A model generated the notes under the pieces. The model ran no database searches, was not told the origin of the DNA, and saw only the letters and a list, made by a program, of their open reading frames with translations. Shown here piece by piece: positions 1 through 7,000 of a stretch of 55,837 bases of DNA. Positions within the stretch are counted from its first letter, which is position 1. Each line of letters opens with the position of its first letter. The stretch is from Holophagales bacterium (GTDB taxonomy: Bacteria; Acidobacteriota; Thermoanaerobaculia; UBA5066), in NCBI GenBank assembly GCA_016716705.1, contig JADJVF010000027.1, forward strand, positions 1 to 55,837. The letters run 5' to 3'. Made by a program: the position numbers and the translations under genes.

Positions 1-1356
1 GCCCGCCGGTCCCGCGGGCCGCGCGGCCCGCTTCTCGGCCACGGACAGAAGGTCACGCGCGTGGTCGGCGAAGGGCGAGGCGGGGGCCCGTTCGAGGAGG
101 TACCGGTAGACCCGGATCGCTTCGAGCGGCTCCTTCGCTTTGTCCAGGTGGTGCTCGGCGACCCGGAGGAGCCCCTTGAACGCCTTCGGGTCCGTCGGTT
201 CCGTGTCGAGGGCCTGGGAAAAGGTCCACGCCGCCGCGGCGACGTCCCCGTCGCGCAGGAGCTGGTCGGCGAGGAGGTCGAGCGCCGTCCGGTCGAGGCC
301 GAGCTCGGGAAGGCGGTCCAGGTGACGACGGTAGATCTCGGCCGCGATCCTCGGCTCCTTCTTCGCGAGACCGGCCGGAATCGCCTCTCTCGCGGCTTCC
401 AGCGCTCCTTCGGCATCTCCCGACGACAGGCGCGTCTGCCAGACGGTGTGGAGGTGCTTCGGATCCCCGGGCACCGGACCCTGCGCTTCGGCTGCTGCCG
501 GCGGCCCGGCATGGACCGCGACTGAGGCGACGGCAACCGCCGCGGGCGCTTCGGCGGGAAGCACGGCCTCGAAGGCCTCGGCCACCTCCCCCTCCTCCAC
601 GAGGCTCGCCGCCGCAAAGGCTCCGCAGAGCTTTCCCTGAAGGGTGAGGACCATCCCGATCGGGTAGAGGAGGAACAGGCCCATTCCGGTCAGGGCGGCC
701 TTGGGGTTCACCGACACGAACGCGACGATGACCGGAAGAGCGATCGCAAACACGGCGACGGGCGGACCGAACGTCCCGGCGATGGCGACGAACAGCTCTC
801 CGATTCTCCCGGGGAAGAGCGCCCGCCACAGCCCGGGAGAGAAGAGGTCGCCGAAACCGGGCGCGGCCGCGGAGACGGCGACGAAGGCGAACGAAAGGAC
901 CATTCCCAGCCCGGACCAGAGAGCCAGGAGAAACGGGATGCGCGGAGCCCCGAGAAGGCCGAGCCCGAGCGCAGGGAACCCGGCGGGCGCCTGCGGTTCG
1001 CCTTTCATGAGGGCCCATGCGACGAACGGGAGCGCCCAGACCACCCAGAGGACGAGAAGCCGCCCCGCCGCCAGGAACGTCCCCGACCAGGGCCCCGCCG
1101 AGCCGGAAAAGAGCCCGCCCTCGCTGTCTCCCGCGATCCCGAGCTGGGCGAACCGGGAGACGAATACGAGGACCGTCAGCCCCCAGACGACGGACACCGC
1201 CGCGCCGACGCCGGCGGAGCGCGGCCCGCTCGAGCCGATCAGCAGGAGGATTCCTGCAGGCAGCGCAGCCAGCAGCCCCGTGAAGAGGGAGACGATCGAG
1301 AAGGAGTCGAGGACGATGCCCCCCGAGACACGCGAGAAGACCGTGCGGCCACCCAT
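1..1356 (-). CDS. Polytopic membrane protein with helical C-terminal tail (3' end outside window)
   Basis: I read this frame directly: it is open from an ATG at 1356 to the window edge (452 codons, no stop), so the C-terminus is missing. AGGAGG lies 4-5 bases before the ATG. The first ~235 residues hold about six hydrophobic segments separated by short loops, ending near VNPKAALTGMGLFLLYPIG. After an Ala/Pro-rich linker the last ~150 residues are soluble and helical, with TPR-like pairs (WQTRLSSGDAEGALEAA, FKGLLRVAEHHLDKAKEPLE). An inner-membrane protein with a cytoplasmic repeat domain is the simplest reading. I do not recognise the family; the SLVEEGEVAEAFE stretch after the last membrane helix is faintly like DUF4013-type proteins, but that is a guess. 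It is transcribed divergently from the DUF2911 gene. Confidence 0.75.
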   Translation of the reverse strand, partial: MGGRTVFSRVSGGIVLDSFSIVSLFTGLLAALPAGILLLIGSSGPRSAGVGAAVSVVWGLTVLVFVSRFAQLGIAGDSEGGLFSGSAGPWSGTFLAAGRLLVLWVVWALPFVAWALMKGEPQAPAGFPALGLGLLGAPRIPFLLALWSGLGMVLSFAFVAVSAAAPGFGDLFSPGLWRALFPGRIGELFVAIAGTFGPPVAVFAIALPVIVAFVSVNPKAALTGMGLFLLYPIGMVLTLQGKLCGAFAAASLVEEGEVAEAFEAVLPAEAPAAVAVASVAVHAGPPAAAEAQGPVPGDPKHLHTVWQTRLSSGDAEGALEAAREAIPAGLAKKEPRIAAEIYRRHLDRLPELGLDRTALDLLADQLLRDGDVAAAAWTFSQALDTEPTDPKAFKGLLRVAEHHLDKAKEPLEAIRVYRYLLERAPASPFADHARDLLSVAEKRAARPAGPAG

Positions 1357-1450
1357 GGAACCTCCTGCCCCGCGCGAGGGGCCCGGGACTTCGCCGGATC
1401 GATGACGGCATTCTAGTCGGCGGAGTGCGCCCGGGTCGACGGAAGGCGGC

Positions 1451-1482
1451 CGGAGCACGCTCCGGAGCCATCTGCTATAAAT
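1451..1482 (+). promoter_or_regulatory. Possible promoter of the DUF2911 gene
   Basis: A TATAAAT box (1476-1482) stands out in very GC-rich DNA about 50 bases before the ATG at 1532. Just upstream is a 6-bp inverted repeat, CCGGAG-CACG-CTCCGG (1451-1466), that could be an operator. No convincing -35 hexamer is visible, so this is a weak call. Confidence 0.35.
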
Positions 1483-1531
1483 CCGGCGACCAGGCAACCT
1501 GCCGTAGAGACCCCGAGAAGGAGAGATCCCG

Positions 1532-2368
1532 ATGAAGCTCCGCTTCCCCGTCGTCCTCGCCGCCGCCCTCGCCGCGCCGGCCTTCGCCCAGTTCGAAGCC
1601 CCCCAGCCCAGCCCGAAGGCGACCCTGACCCAGCGGGTCGGCCTGACCGACGTGACGATCTCCTACAGCCGCCCGAGCGTGAAGGGCCGCGCCATCTGGG
1701 GCGAGCTCGTCCCCATCGACAAGCCCTGGCGGACCGGCGCCAACGCCGCGACGACGATCACCTTCTCCGACGACGTCACCGTCGAAGGGCAGAAGCTCGC
1801 CGCCGGGACCTACTCCATCGTGACGATCCCCGGCAAGGCCGAGTGGACCGTCATCTTCAACACCGACACGAAGCTCTGGTGGGAGACCGAGTACGACGCC
1901 GCCAAGGACGCCCTCCGCGTGAAGGCGAAGCCGCAGGCCGCCGGAATGGTCGAGACGCTCCGCATCGGCTTCCCCTCGATCGGCGCGACGAGCGCCGTCC
2001 TCGCCATCGAGTGGGAGAAGGTGAGCGTCCCGGTCACGATCGGCGTGGACGTCGACGCGAAGCTGAAGAAGGCCCTCGGCGCCGTCGAGGCTTCCGCCTG
2101 GCAGTCGCCTCTCGCGACCGCCCGCTACTACTTCGAGCAGGCGGGGAACCGCCCCGAGGGCTGGAAGTACGTGGACAAGTCGATCGCGGCGAACCGGAAC
2201 TGGGCGAACGTCTCGCGCAAGGCCCGCTTCTACGCCGAAGAGGGGAAGGTCGCCGAGGCCGTCAAGACCGGCGAGGAGGCCCTCGCCCTCGCCAAGGCCG
2301 ACCCCGCCAAGCCGAACGTGACCGCCTTCGAGAAGACGGTCGGCGAGTGGAAGGCGAAGGCGAAGTAA
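1532..2368 (+). CDS. Secreted DUF2911 domain protein
   Basis: 278 residues. A clear signal peptide (MKLRFPVVLAAALAAPAFAQ) ends with an AFA-Q cleavage site. The body matches DUF2911: it opens with PSPKATLTQRVGLTDVTISYSRPSVKGR, contains the WGELVPIDKPWRTGANAATTI core and the GQKLAAGTYSIVTIPG segment, and is followed by a C-terminal helical, TPR-like part (YYFEQAGNRPEGWKYVDKSIAANRNW). DUF2911 proteins are common in Acidobacteriota and Bacteroidota and are predicted periplasmic; their function is unknown. AAGGAG (1518-1523) supports the ATG. The gene ends before a strong hairpin terminator and converges on the symporter gene, whose open frame overlaps it antiparallel by 139 bases. Confidence 0.9.
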   Translation: MKLRFPVVLAAALAAPAFAQFEAPQPSPKATLTQRVGLTDVTISYSRPSVKGRAIWGELVPIDKPWRTGANAATTITFSDDVTVEGQKLAAGTYSIVTIPGKAEWTVIFNTDTKLWWETEYDAAKDALRVKAKPQAAGMVETLRIGFPSIGATSAVLAIEWEKVSVPVTIGVDVDAKLKKALGAVEASAWQSPLATARYYFEQAGNRPEGWKYVDKSIAANRNWANVSRKARFYAEEGKVAEAVKTGEEALALAKADPAKPNVTAFEKTVGEWKAKAK

Positions 2369-4200
2369 GAGCCCCGGACGCGACCAGTGGAACGAAGCGC
2401 GGGCCGAAAGGCCCGCGTTTTCGTTCCGGCAGCCGCACCGTGATCCGGCCGGTCCTCGGCACGGGGGGCTCGGCCTCGATCACGGCGGCGATCGGCCCTC
2501 GCGGTCGCTTCGTCCGTCCGCGGCCCCGTGAACGGCGACACCGCCAGCGCGACGAGGACGACGACGATGCAGCCGAGGGCGTTCAGCCAGAGGAACGAGA
2601 CGTCGGTCAGGGCCCAGACGGCCACGACGGCCGCTTCCCCCGCCAGCGCGCCCCAGAAGGCCGCTCCGCCCTTCACCCGGGGCAGGTAGAACGCCGTCAG
2701 GAAAACGCCGAGGATCGTGCCGTAGAAGAAGGAGCCGAGGATGTTCACGGCCTCCACGAGCGTCCCGAGCCGGCTCGCGTACTGCGCGAAGACGATCGCG
2801 AAGAGGCCCCAGCCGACCGTCAGCCACTTCGAGATCTTCACGAGCTTCTCGTCCGGGGCGTCCTTCCCGAAATACCGCCGATAGACGTCGACGACGGACG
2901 TCGTCGAGAGGGCGTTCAGCTCCGCCGAGGTGGAGGACATCGACGCCGCGAAGATCGCCGCCAGGACGAGGCCGACGACGCCCGTCGGGAGGACGTCGAG
3001 GACGAAGCGGAGGAAGACGTAGTTCGTGTCCTTCCCTTCGCTCTTCGGAAGGGTCTCCTTGATGAGCGACGTCGCGCGCGCCTTCACCTCTTCCGACTTC
3101 GCGTGGGCGGCGCGCAGAGAGGTCTTTGCTGCCGCCAGGGCCGACTCGTCACCCGACTTTCCCGCCGCGACGAGCTTCAGGGCCTCCGTGCGGCTCGCCT
3201 CGGACGCCTTCGCGTGCGCCGCCTCGAGCTGAGCCATCTCGGCCCCGCGCGGCCCTTCGGCGGCCTTCCGCGCCTCGACCGGGTTGAACCAGAGGGGCGG
3301 GGCGACGAACTGGTAGAAGGCGAAGACCATCGCGCCGACGAAGAGGATCGCGAACTGCATCGGCACCTTGACGAGGCCGTTCACGAGAAGGCCGAGCCGG
3401 CTCTGCGCCACCGAGCGTCCCGTCAGGTACCGCTGTACCTGCGACTGGTCGGTGCCGAAGTAGGACAGGGAGAGGAAGGCGCCGCCGATGAGACCCGACC
3501 AGAGGTTGTAGCGGTTGCTCAGGTCGAACGTCGTGTCGACGGCGTTCATCCGGCCGAGCGCGCCGGAGACGAGGACCGCGTCGCCGAAGCCGACGCCTTC
3601 GGGGAGGACGCGGAAGAGCGCGACGAGGGCGACGCCCATCGCGAGAAGGATGATGACCATCTGCTGGGTCTGCGTCTCGTTGACCGCCTTCGCCCCGCCG
3701 GACGTCGTGTAGACGACGACGAGGCCGCCGATGGCGACCGTCGTCACCTGGATGCTCCAGCCGAGGAGGACGGAGAGGATGAGCGCCGGAGCGTAGATGG
3801 TCAGGCCGCAGGCGAGGCCTCTCTGAGCGAGGAAGAGAAACGCCGTGAGCGTGCGCGTCTTCGGGTCGAAGCGCCCCTCGAGGTACTCGTAGGCCGTGTA
3901 GACCTTCAGCCGGTGGAAGAGCGGAACGACGGTGACGCAGAGGATCACCATCGCGAGCGGCAGGCCGAAGTAGAACTGGACGAAGCGCATCCCGTCGGCG
4001 TAGGCCTGCCCGGGGGTCGAGAGGAACGTGATGGCGCTCGCCTGCGTCGCCATGATCGAGAGGGCGACGGTCCACCAGGCCTGCGTCCGCCCCGCGAGGA
4101 GATACCCCTCGAGCCCCTTCTGGCGGCGGCTCCTCATCACTCCGTAGACGACGATGAAGAGGAGCGACGCGCCGAGGACGACCCAGTCGAGCGCCCTCAA
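2230..4200 (-). CDS. Sodium:solute symporter family protein
   Basis: 656 residues, with about 13 membrane helices. The N-terminal half is typical SSS family: GLEGYLLAGRTQAWWTVALSIMATQASAITFLSTPGQAYADG, then VYTTSGGAKAVNETQTQQM and SYFGTDQSQVQRYL. A charged Ala/Glu/Lys-rich loop of about 85 residues (after LWFNPVEARKA) interrupts the core before VLAAIFAASMSSTSAELNALST. The start is TTG (4200-4198), overlapping the stop of the small gene upstream in TTGA, so translation is probably coupled. The substrate cannot be read from sequence; the PIG-L deacetylase partner suggests a released amine or sugar. The last ~80 residues after SPFTG look non-native (Arg-rich, running through the terminator and antisense to DUF2911). 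A single frameshift near 2490-2520 would bring a TGA at 2480-2482 into frame, so the true end is probably there. Confidence 0.85.
   Translation of the reverse strand: MRALDWVVLGASLLFIVVYGVMRSRRQKGLEGYLLAGRTQAWWTVALSIMATQASAITFLSTPGQAYADGMRFVQFYFGLPLAMVILCVTVVPLFHRLKVYTAYEYLEGRFDPKTRTLTAFLFLAQRGLACGLTIYAPALILSVLLGWSIQVTTVAIGGLVVVYTTSGGAKAVNETQTQQMVIILLAMGVALVALFRVLPEGVGFGDAVLVSGALGRMNAVDTTFDLSNRYNLWSGLIGGAFLSLSYFGTDQSQVQRYLTGRSVAQSRLGLLVNGLVKVPMQFAILFVGAMVFAFYQFVAPPLWFNPVEARKAAEGPRGAEMAQLEAAHAKASEASRTEALKLVAAGKSGDESALAAAKTSLRAAHAKSEEVKARATSLIKETLPKSEGKDTNYVFLRFVLDVLPTGVVGLVLAAIFAASMSSTSAELNALSTTSVVDVYRRYFGKDAPDEKLVKISKWLTVGWGLFAIVFAQYASRLGTLVEAVNILGSFFYGTILGVFLTAFYLPRVKGGAAFWGALAGEAAVVAVWALTDVSFLWLNALGCIVVVLVALAVSPFTGPRTDEATARADRRRDRGRAPRAEDRPDHGAAAGTKTRAFRPALRSTGRVRGSYFAFAFHSPTVFSKAVTFGLAGSALARARASSPVLTASATFPSSA
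2398..2421 (+). terminator. Rho-independent terminator after the DUF2911 gene
   Basis: Stem CGCGGGCC / GGCCCGCG (2398-2405 with 2410-2417), a GAAA tetraloop and TTTT at 2418-2421. AACGA/TCGTT flanks can extend the pairing, so it may act in both directions between these convergent genes. Confidence 0.8.
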
Positions 4201-4340
4201 CGGAACGTCCTCGCGAAGAGCCAGAAGAGGAGGATCTCGAGGGCGAGCGCGCCGAGAACGACGGCGTAGAGGACGCCCCAGCGCTTCCCGACCGGCGGCG
4301 GCTCGTCGCCTCCGTGCGGACGGTGCGGATCGTCAGTCAC
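4197..4340 (-). CDS. Small single-span membrane protein between deacetylase and symporter
   Basis: A 47-residue frame I read directly: GTG at 4340-4338, TGA at 4199-4197. It has a charged, His/Pro-rich N-terminus (VTDDPHRPHGGDEPPPVGKR) followed by one hydrophobic helix (WGVLYAVVLGALALEILLFW) and a short positively charged tail (LFARTFR). Its start overlaps the stop of the upstream deacetylase by 8 bases and its stop overlaps the TTG start of the symporter. Both overlaps, and an ideal N-out/C-in type helix, argue that it is translated. Small membrane proteins are often encoded next to SSS transporters as accessory subunits; that role is inference, and I do not recognise a family. Confidence 0.7.
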   Translation of the reverse strand: MTDDPHRPHGGDEPPPVGKRWGVLYAVVLGALALEILLFWLFARTFR

Positions 4341-6921
4341 GCCCGTTTCCGCCCGAGACGAGATTCGCGAAGAGACGCATCGCCCCGGGGACGCCCGCCG
4401 GAAGCTGCCGGAAGAACGAGAGGCCGGTGTACACGTAGGTTCCCTTGCCGTACTTCGCGACGAGAAGCGAACCCTTCGTCTCCTTCTCGCCCGGGTCGGC
4501 CATCCCGAGGAGGGGCGTGTAGCGCTCGTCCCAGGTCGCCGGGAAGTAGAGGCCGCGCTCCTGGACCCACCCCTCGAAGTCGGCCGGGCCGATCCGGTTC
4601 GGGCGGAGGAGGAGCGGGTGTTCCGGCGCGAGGAGCGTGACGGGAGCCTCCTCCACGGTCACGCGGTCGCGCCCGAGCTTCAGCGGGAAGGGGCCGAGCT
4701 GGTCGGTGACCTGCTCGAAGCTGGTGTTGTACTGGAGAACGAGCGTCCCGCCGGCCTCGACCCACGAGAAGAGGCGCGGCATCGCGTCCTTGAGCTCCGC
4801 CCGCGTGTTCGCGGCGCGGATGCCCAGGACGACGGAATCGAACCGCGCGAGGTCTCCCCGCAGGAGGTCGTCCGCCGAGAGGAGCGTGACGGCAAAGCCC
4901 ATCTGGCGAAGGACGCCGGGCACCTCGTCTCCAGGTCCAGAAACGTAACCGATCCGCGAGGCGTTTCGGGCGAGGTCGACGTGAACGGCGCGCGCCTCGG
5001 CGCGGGGGAAGAACGTGAGCGGCGGCAGGTGCGGGTACTCGATCCGGCGCCTGGCGAGGGACCAGGATTTCCCGCCGGTGGAGGCCTCGGCCGTCAGTTT
5101 CGCGACGCCGGGCCGGTCCGGTGGGTGCACCGTGAACTCGAACGTCTCGGCGGAGCCCGGCGCGAGGGAGAAGGAGCGGACCGCGGGCTCCACGCGCCAA
5201 TCGCGCGGCAGGCCGAGCCGGACCGCGCCGTCGATCTTCGCCGGGGCGACGGCAGCATCCTTCGTTCCTTCGCCGGTCGCGGCAGCGACGATGGCCGGAG
5301 TGAGCGGCGGCGGGCCTCCGCGCGTGGTGGGAGCTTCCGCGGCACGGACCGTCACCTTCACCGAGCGCGGTCGGTCGTCGGGAAGGACGACGACGTCCTC
5401 CTCGAGCTCGAGCGTCACGGGAGGCTCGACGACGAAGGGGCGGATCTCCTCTCCCTTCACCGGGTCGGTCCGCCGGAACAGGACGGGGACCTCGAAATCG
5501 AGCCGCTCCCCGCCCATCGCCACGGCGAACCTCACGCGGAGCGCCGCGCCGTCCGGCCGGATCGCGTCGCGCGGCTGCGGGACGGCGTAGAGGCCCTTCC
5601 CGGGCAGGCTTTTCAGCCAATGGGGCTGGGTGACCTCGGCGTCCGCGGGAACGGGGACGCTCGTGCTTCCCTGCACGGGCTCGTTGAGCTTCAGCTCCGC
5701 CCCGGACGGCAACCCCGCTCCCGTCCCCCACGGCACCTCGACGCCGACGAGCGTGGCCGGCGCGCCCGCGCGGACGAGGGCGGTGACGGTCAGGCTGAAC
5801 GTGCTCCCGGGCGTCGCCGATGGGCTCGCCGCCATCGCCTCGAGCCAGAGTCCGGAGGCCGAGCGGATCGCTTCGAGGAGCTCGCGCCGCTTCACCTCGA
5901 CCCACGGGTCGTTCGGCAGGTCCCGCAGTGCGGAGTGCGCCGCAATGAGCTTCGGGAGGACCGCCGCCGGGTCCCGCGGGTCGAACGCCCTTTCGGCCTC
6001 GGAGAGGAGGGCGCCCACGCGCTCGCCGCCGCGGATGCGCGCCCACGTGACGTCGATTCCCTCGAACGGGTCGGCCTTTACGGCCTCACCCTCGAGGAGG
6101 ACGAGGCCGTTCGTGAGGCGGCCCCGCCGCTCGGACGAGCCAAAGCCCTGGCTCTTGTGCTGGCTCCGGCTCTCGGCCGCGGTCTCGGTATACGACCGGC
6201 CGAGAAGCGGGTTGTAGTCGCCCAGCTCGAACGGGATCGCATTCTCGATCGGCTTGCCGTCGCGCCGCCAGGCGTTCCAGAAGAGCCGGCGGGGCTTCCA
6301 CGGGGCGAGCCCCTCCTCGATCTGCTCGGGGAAGCGCTTCGGGTCGCCCGCGGCGAGGAAGGCCTCCCGCGCGAGGATCGCCGAGGCCGTGTGGTGGCCG
6401 TGGCCGCCGTCTCCCGTCTCCGGGAATCTCGCGATGACGACGTCGGGGCGGAACGTCCGGACCGCCCGGACGACGTCGCGCAGGACCTCCTCGCGCCCCC
6501 AGACCCGGAACGTCTCCTCCGGCGTCTTCGAGTAGCCGAAGTCGATCGCCCGCGTGAACATCTGCTCCCCGCCGTCGATCCGGCGGGCCGAGAGGAGCTC
6601 GTGCGTCCGGACGAGGCCAAGCGCCGGCCCGAGCTCGGACCCGATGAGGTTCTGGCCTCCGTCGCCGCGCGTCACGGAGAGGTAGGCGGTCCGCATCACC
6701 CGACCCTCGGCGAACGCCGCGATCATCGCGGTGTTCTCGTCGTCGGGGTGGGCCGCGACGTAGAGCACGCTCCCGAGCGTCCGGAGCTTCTTCAGCTTGA
6801 GGAGGAGCTCGCCTGCGGGTGCGGGCCGCTCCGGGCCCAGGGAGGCTGCGGAAGCGGCCCCGGTTGCTGCGACGAAGGCGACGGCGAGGAGCGCGCCAAC
6901 GCGCGCGGAGCGAGTCTTCAT
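4333..6921 (-). CDS. Secreted PIG-L family deacetylase, large multidomain form
   Basis: 862 residues with a signal peptide (VGALLAVAFVAATGAASA). The PIG-L/LmbE domain spans about residues 50-250: zinc motif AHPDDE, then SVTRGDGGQN, RRIDGGEQMF, and the second zinc site around GDGGHGHHTAS. These enzymes remove acetyl groups from N-acetylglucosamine-like substrates. The middle is beta-rich (residues ~370-690), including a NEW3-like segment before the end (FSLAPGSAETFEFTVHPP). The C-terminal ~170 residues look like a glutamine-amidotransferase-like fold (RIGYVSGPGDEVPGVLRQMG, SVVLGIRAANTRAELKDAMPRLFSWVEAGGTLVLQYN). It is the first gene of an apparent three-gene unit with the 47-residue membrane protein and the symporter. 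The natural substrate is unknown; an extracytoplasmic location is predicted. Confidence 0.88.
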   Translation of the reverse strand: MKTRSARVGALLAVAFVAATGAASAASLGPERPAPAGELLLKLKKLRTLGSVLYVAAHPDDENTAMIAAFAEGRVMRTAYLSVTRGDGGQNLIGSELGPALGLVRTHELLSARRIDGGEQMFTRAIDFGYSKTPEETFRVWGREEVLRDVVRAVRTFRPDVVIARFPETGDGGHGHHTASAILAREAFLAAGDPKRFPEQIEEGLAPWKPRRLFWNAWRRDGKPIENAIPFELGDYNPLLGRSYTETAAESRSQHKSQGFGSSERRGRLTNGLVLLEGEAVKADPFEGIDVTWARIRGGERVGALLSEAERAFDPRDPAAVLPKLIAAHSALRDLPNDPWVEVKRRELLEAIRSASGLWLEAMAASPSATPGSTFSLTVTALVRAGAPATLVGVEVPWGTGAGLPSGAELKLNEPVQGSTSVPVPADAEVTQPHWLKSLPGKGLYAVPQPRDAIRPDGAALRVRFAVAMGGERLDFEVPVLFRRTDPVKGEEIRPFVVEPPVTLELEEDVVVLPDDRPRSVKVTVRAAEAPTTRGGPPPLTPAIVAAATGEGTKDAAVAPAKIDGAVRLGLPRDWRVEPAVRSFSLAPGSAETFEFTVHPPDRPGVAKLTAEASTGGKSWSLARRRIEYPHLPPLTFFPRAEARAVHVDLARNASRIGYVSGPGDEVPGVLRQMGFAVTLLSADDLLRGDLARFDSVVLGIRAANTRAELKDAMPRLFSWVEAGGTLVLQYNTSFEQVTDQLGPFPLKLGRDRVTVEEAPVTLLAPEHPLLLRPNRIGPADFEGWVQERGLYFPATWDERYTPLLGMADPGEKETKGSLLVAKYGKGTYVYTGLSFFRQLPAGVPGAMRLFANLVSGGNGRD

Positions 6922-7000
6922 GCGGTTCTCCGGCGCGCGATTAGACCTGCGCCCCTGTCCGCTGTCTACGCGGAGAACGCCCCCCGGGTTTTCCCGACGT

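Noticed and set aside
1843..4269. An 808-codon plus-strand frame
   Set aside because: It begins inside DUF2911 out of frame and runs antisense to the symporter; charged low-complexity composition.
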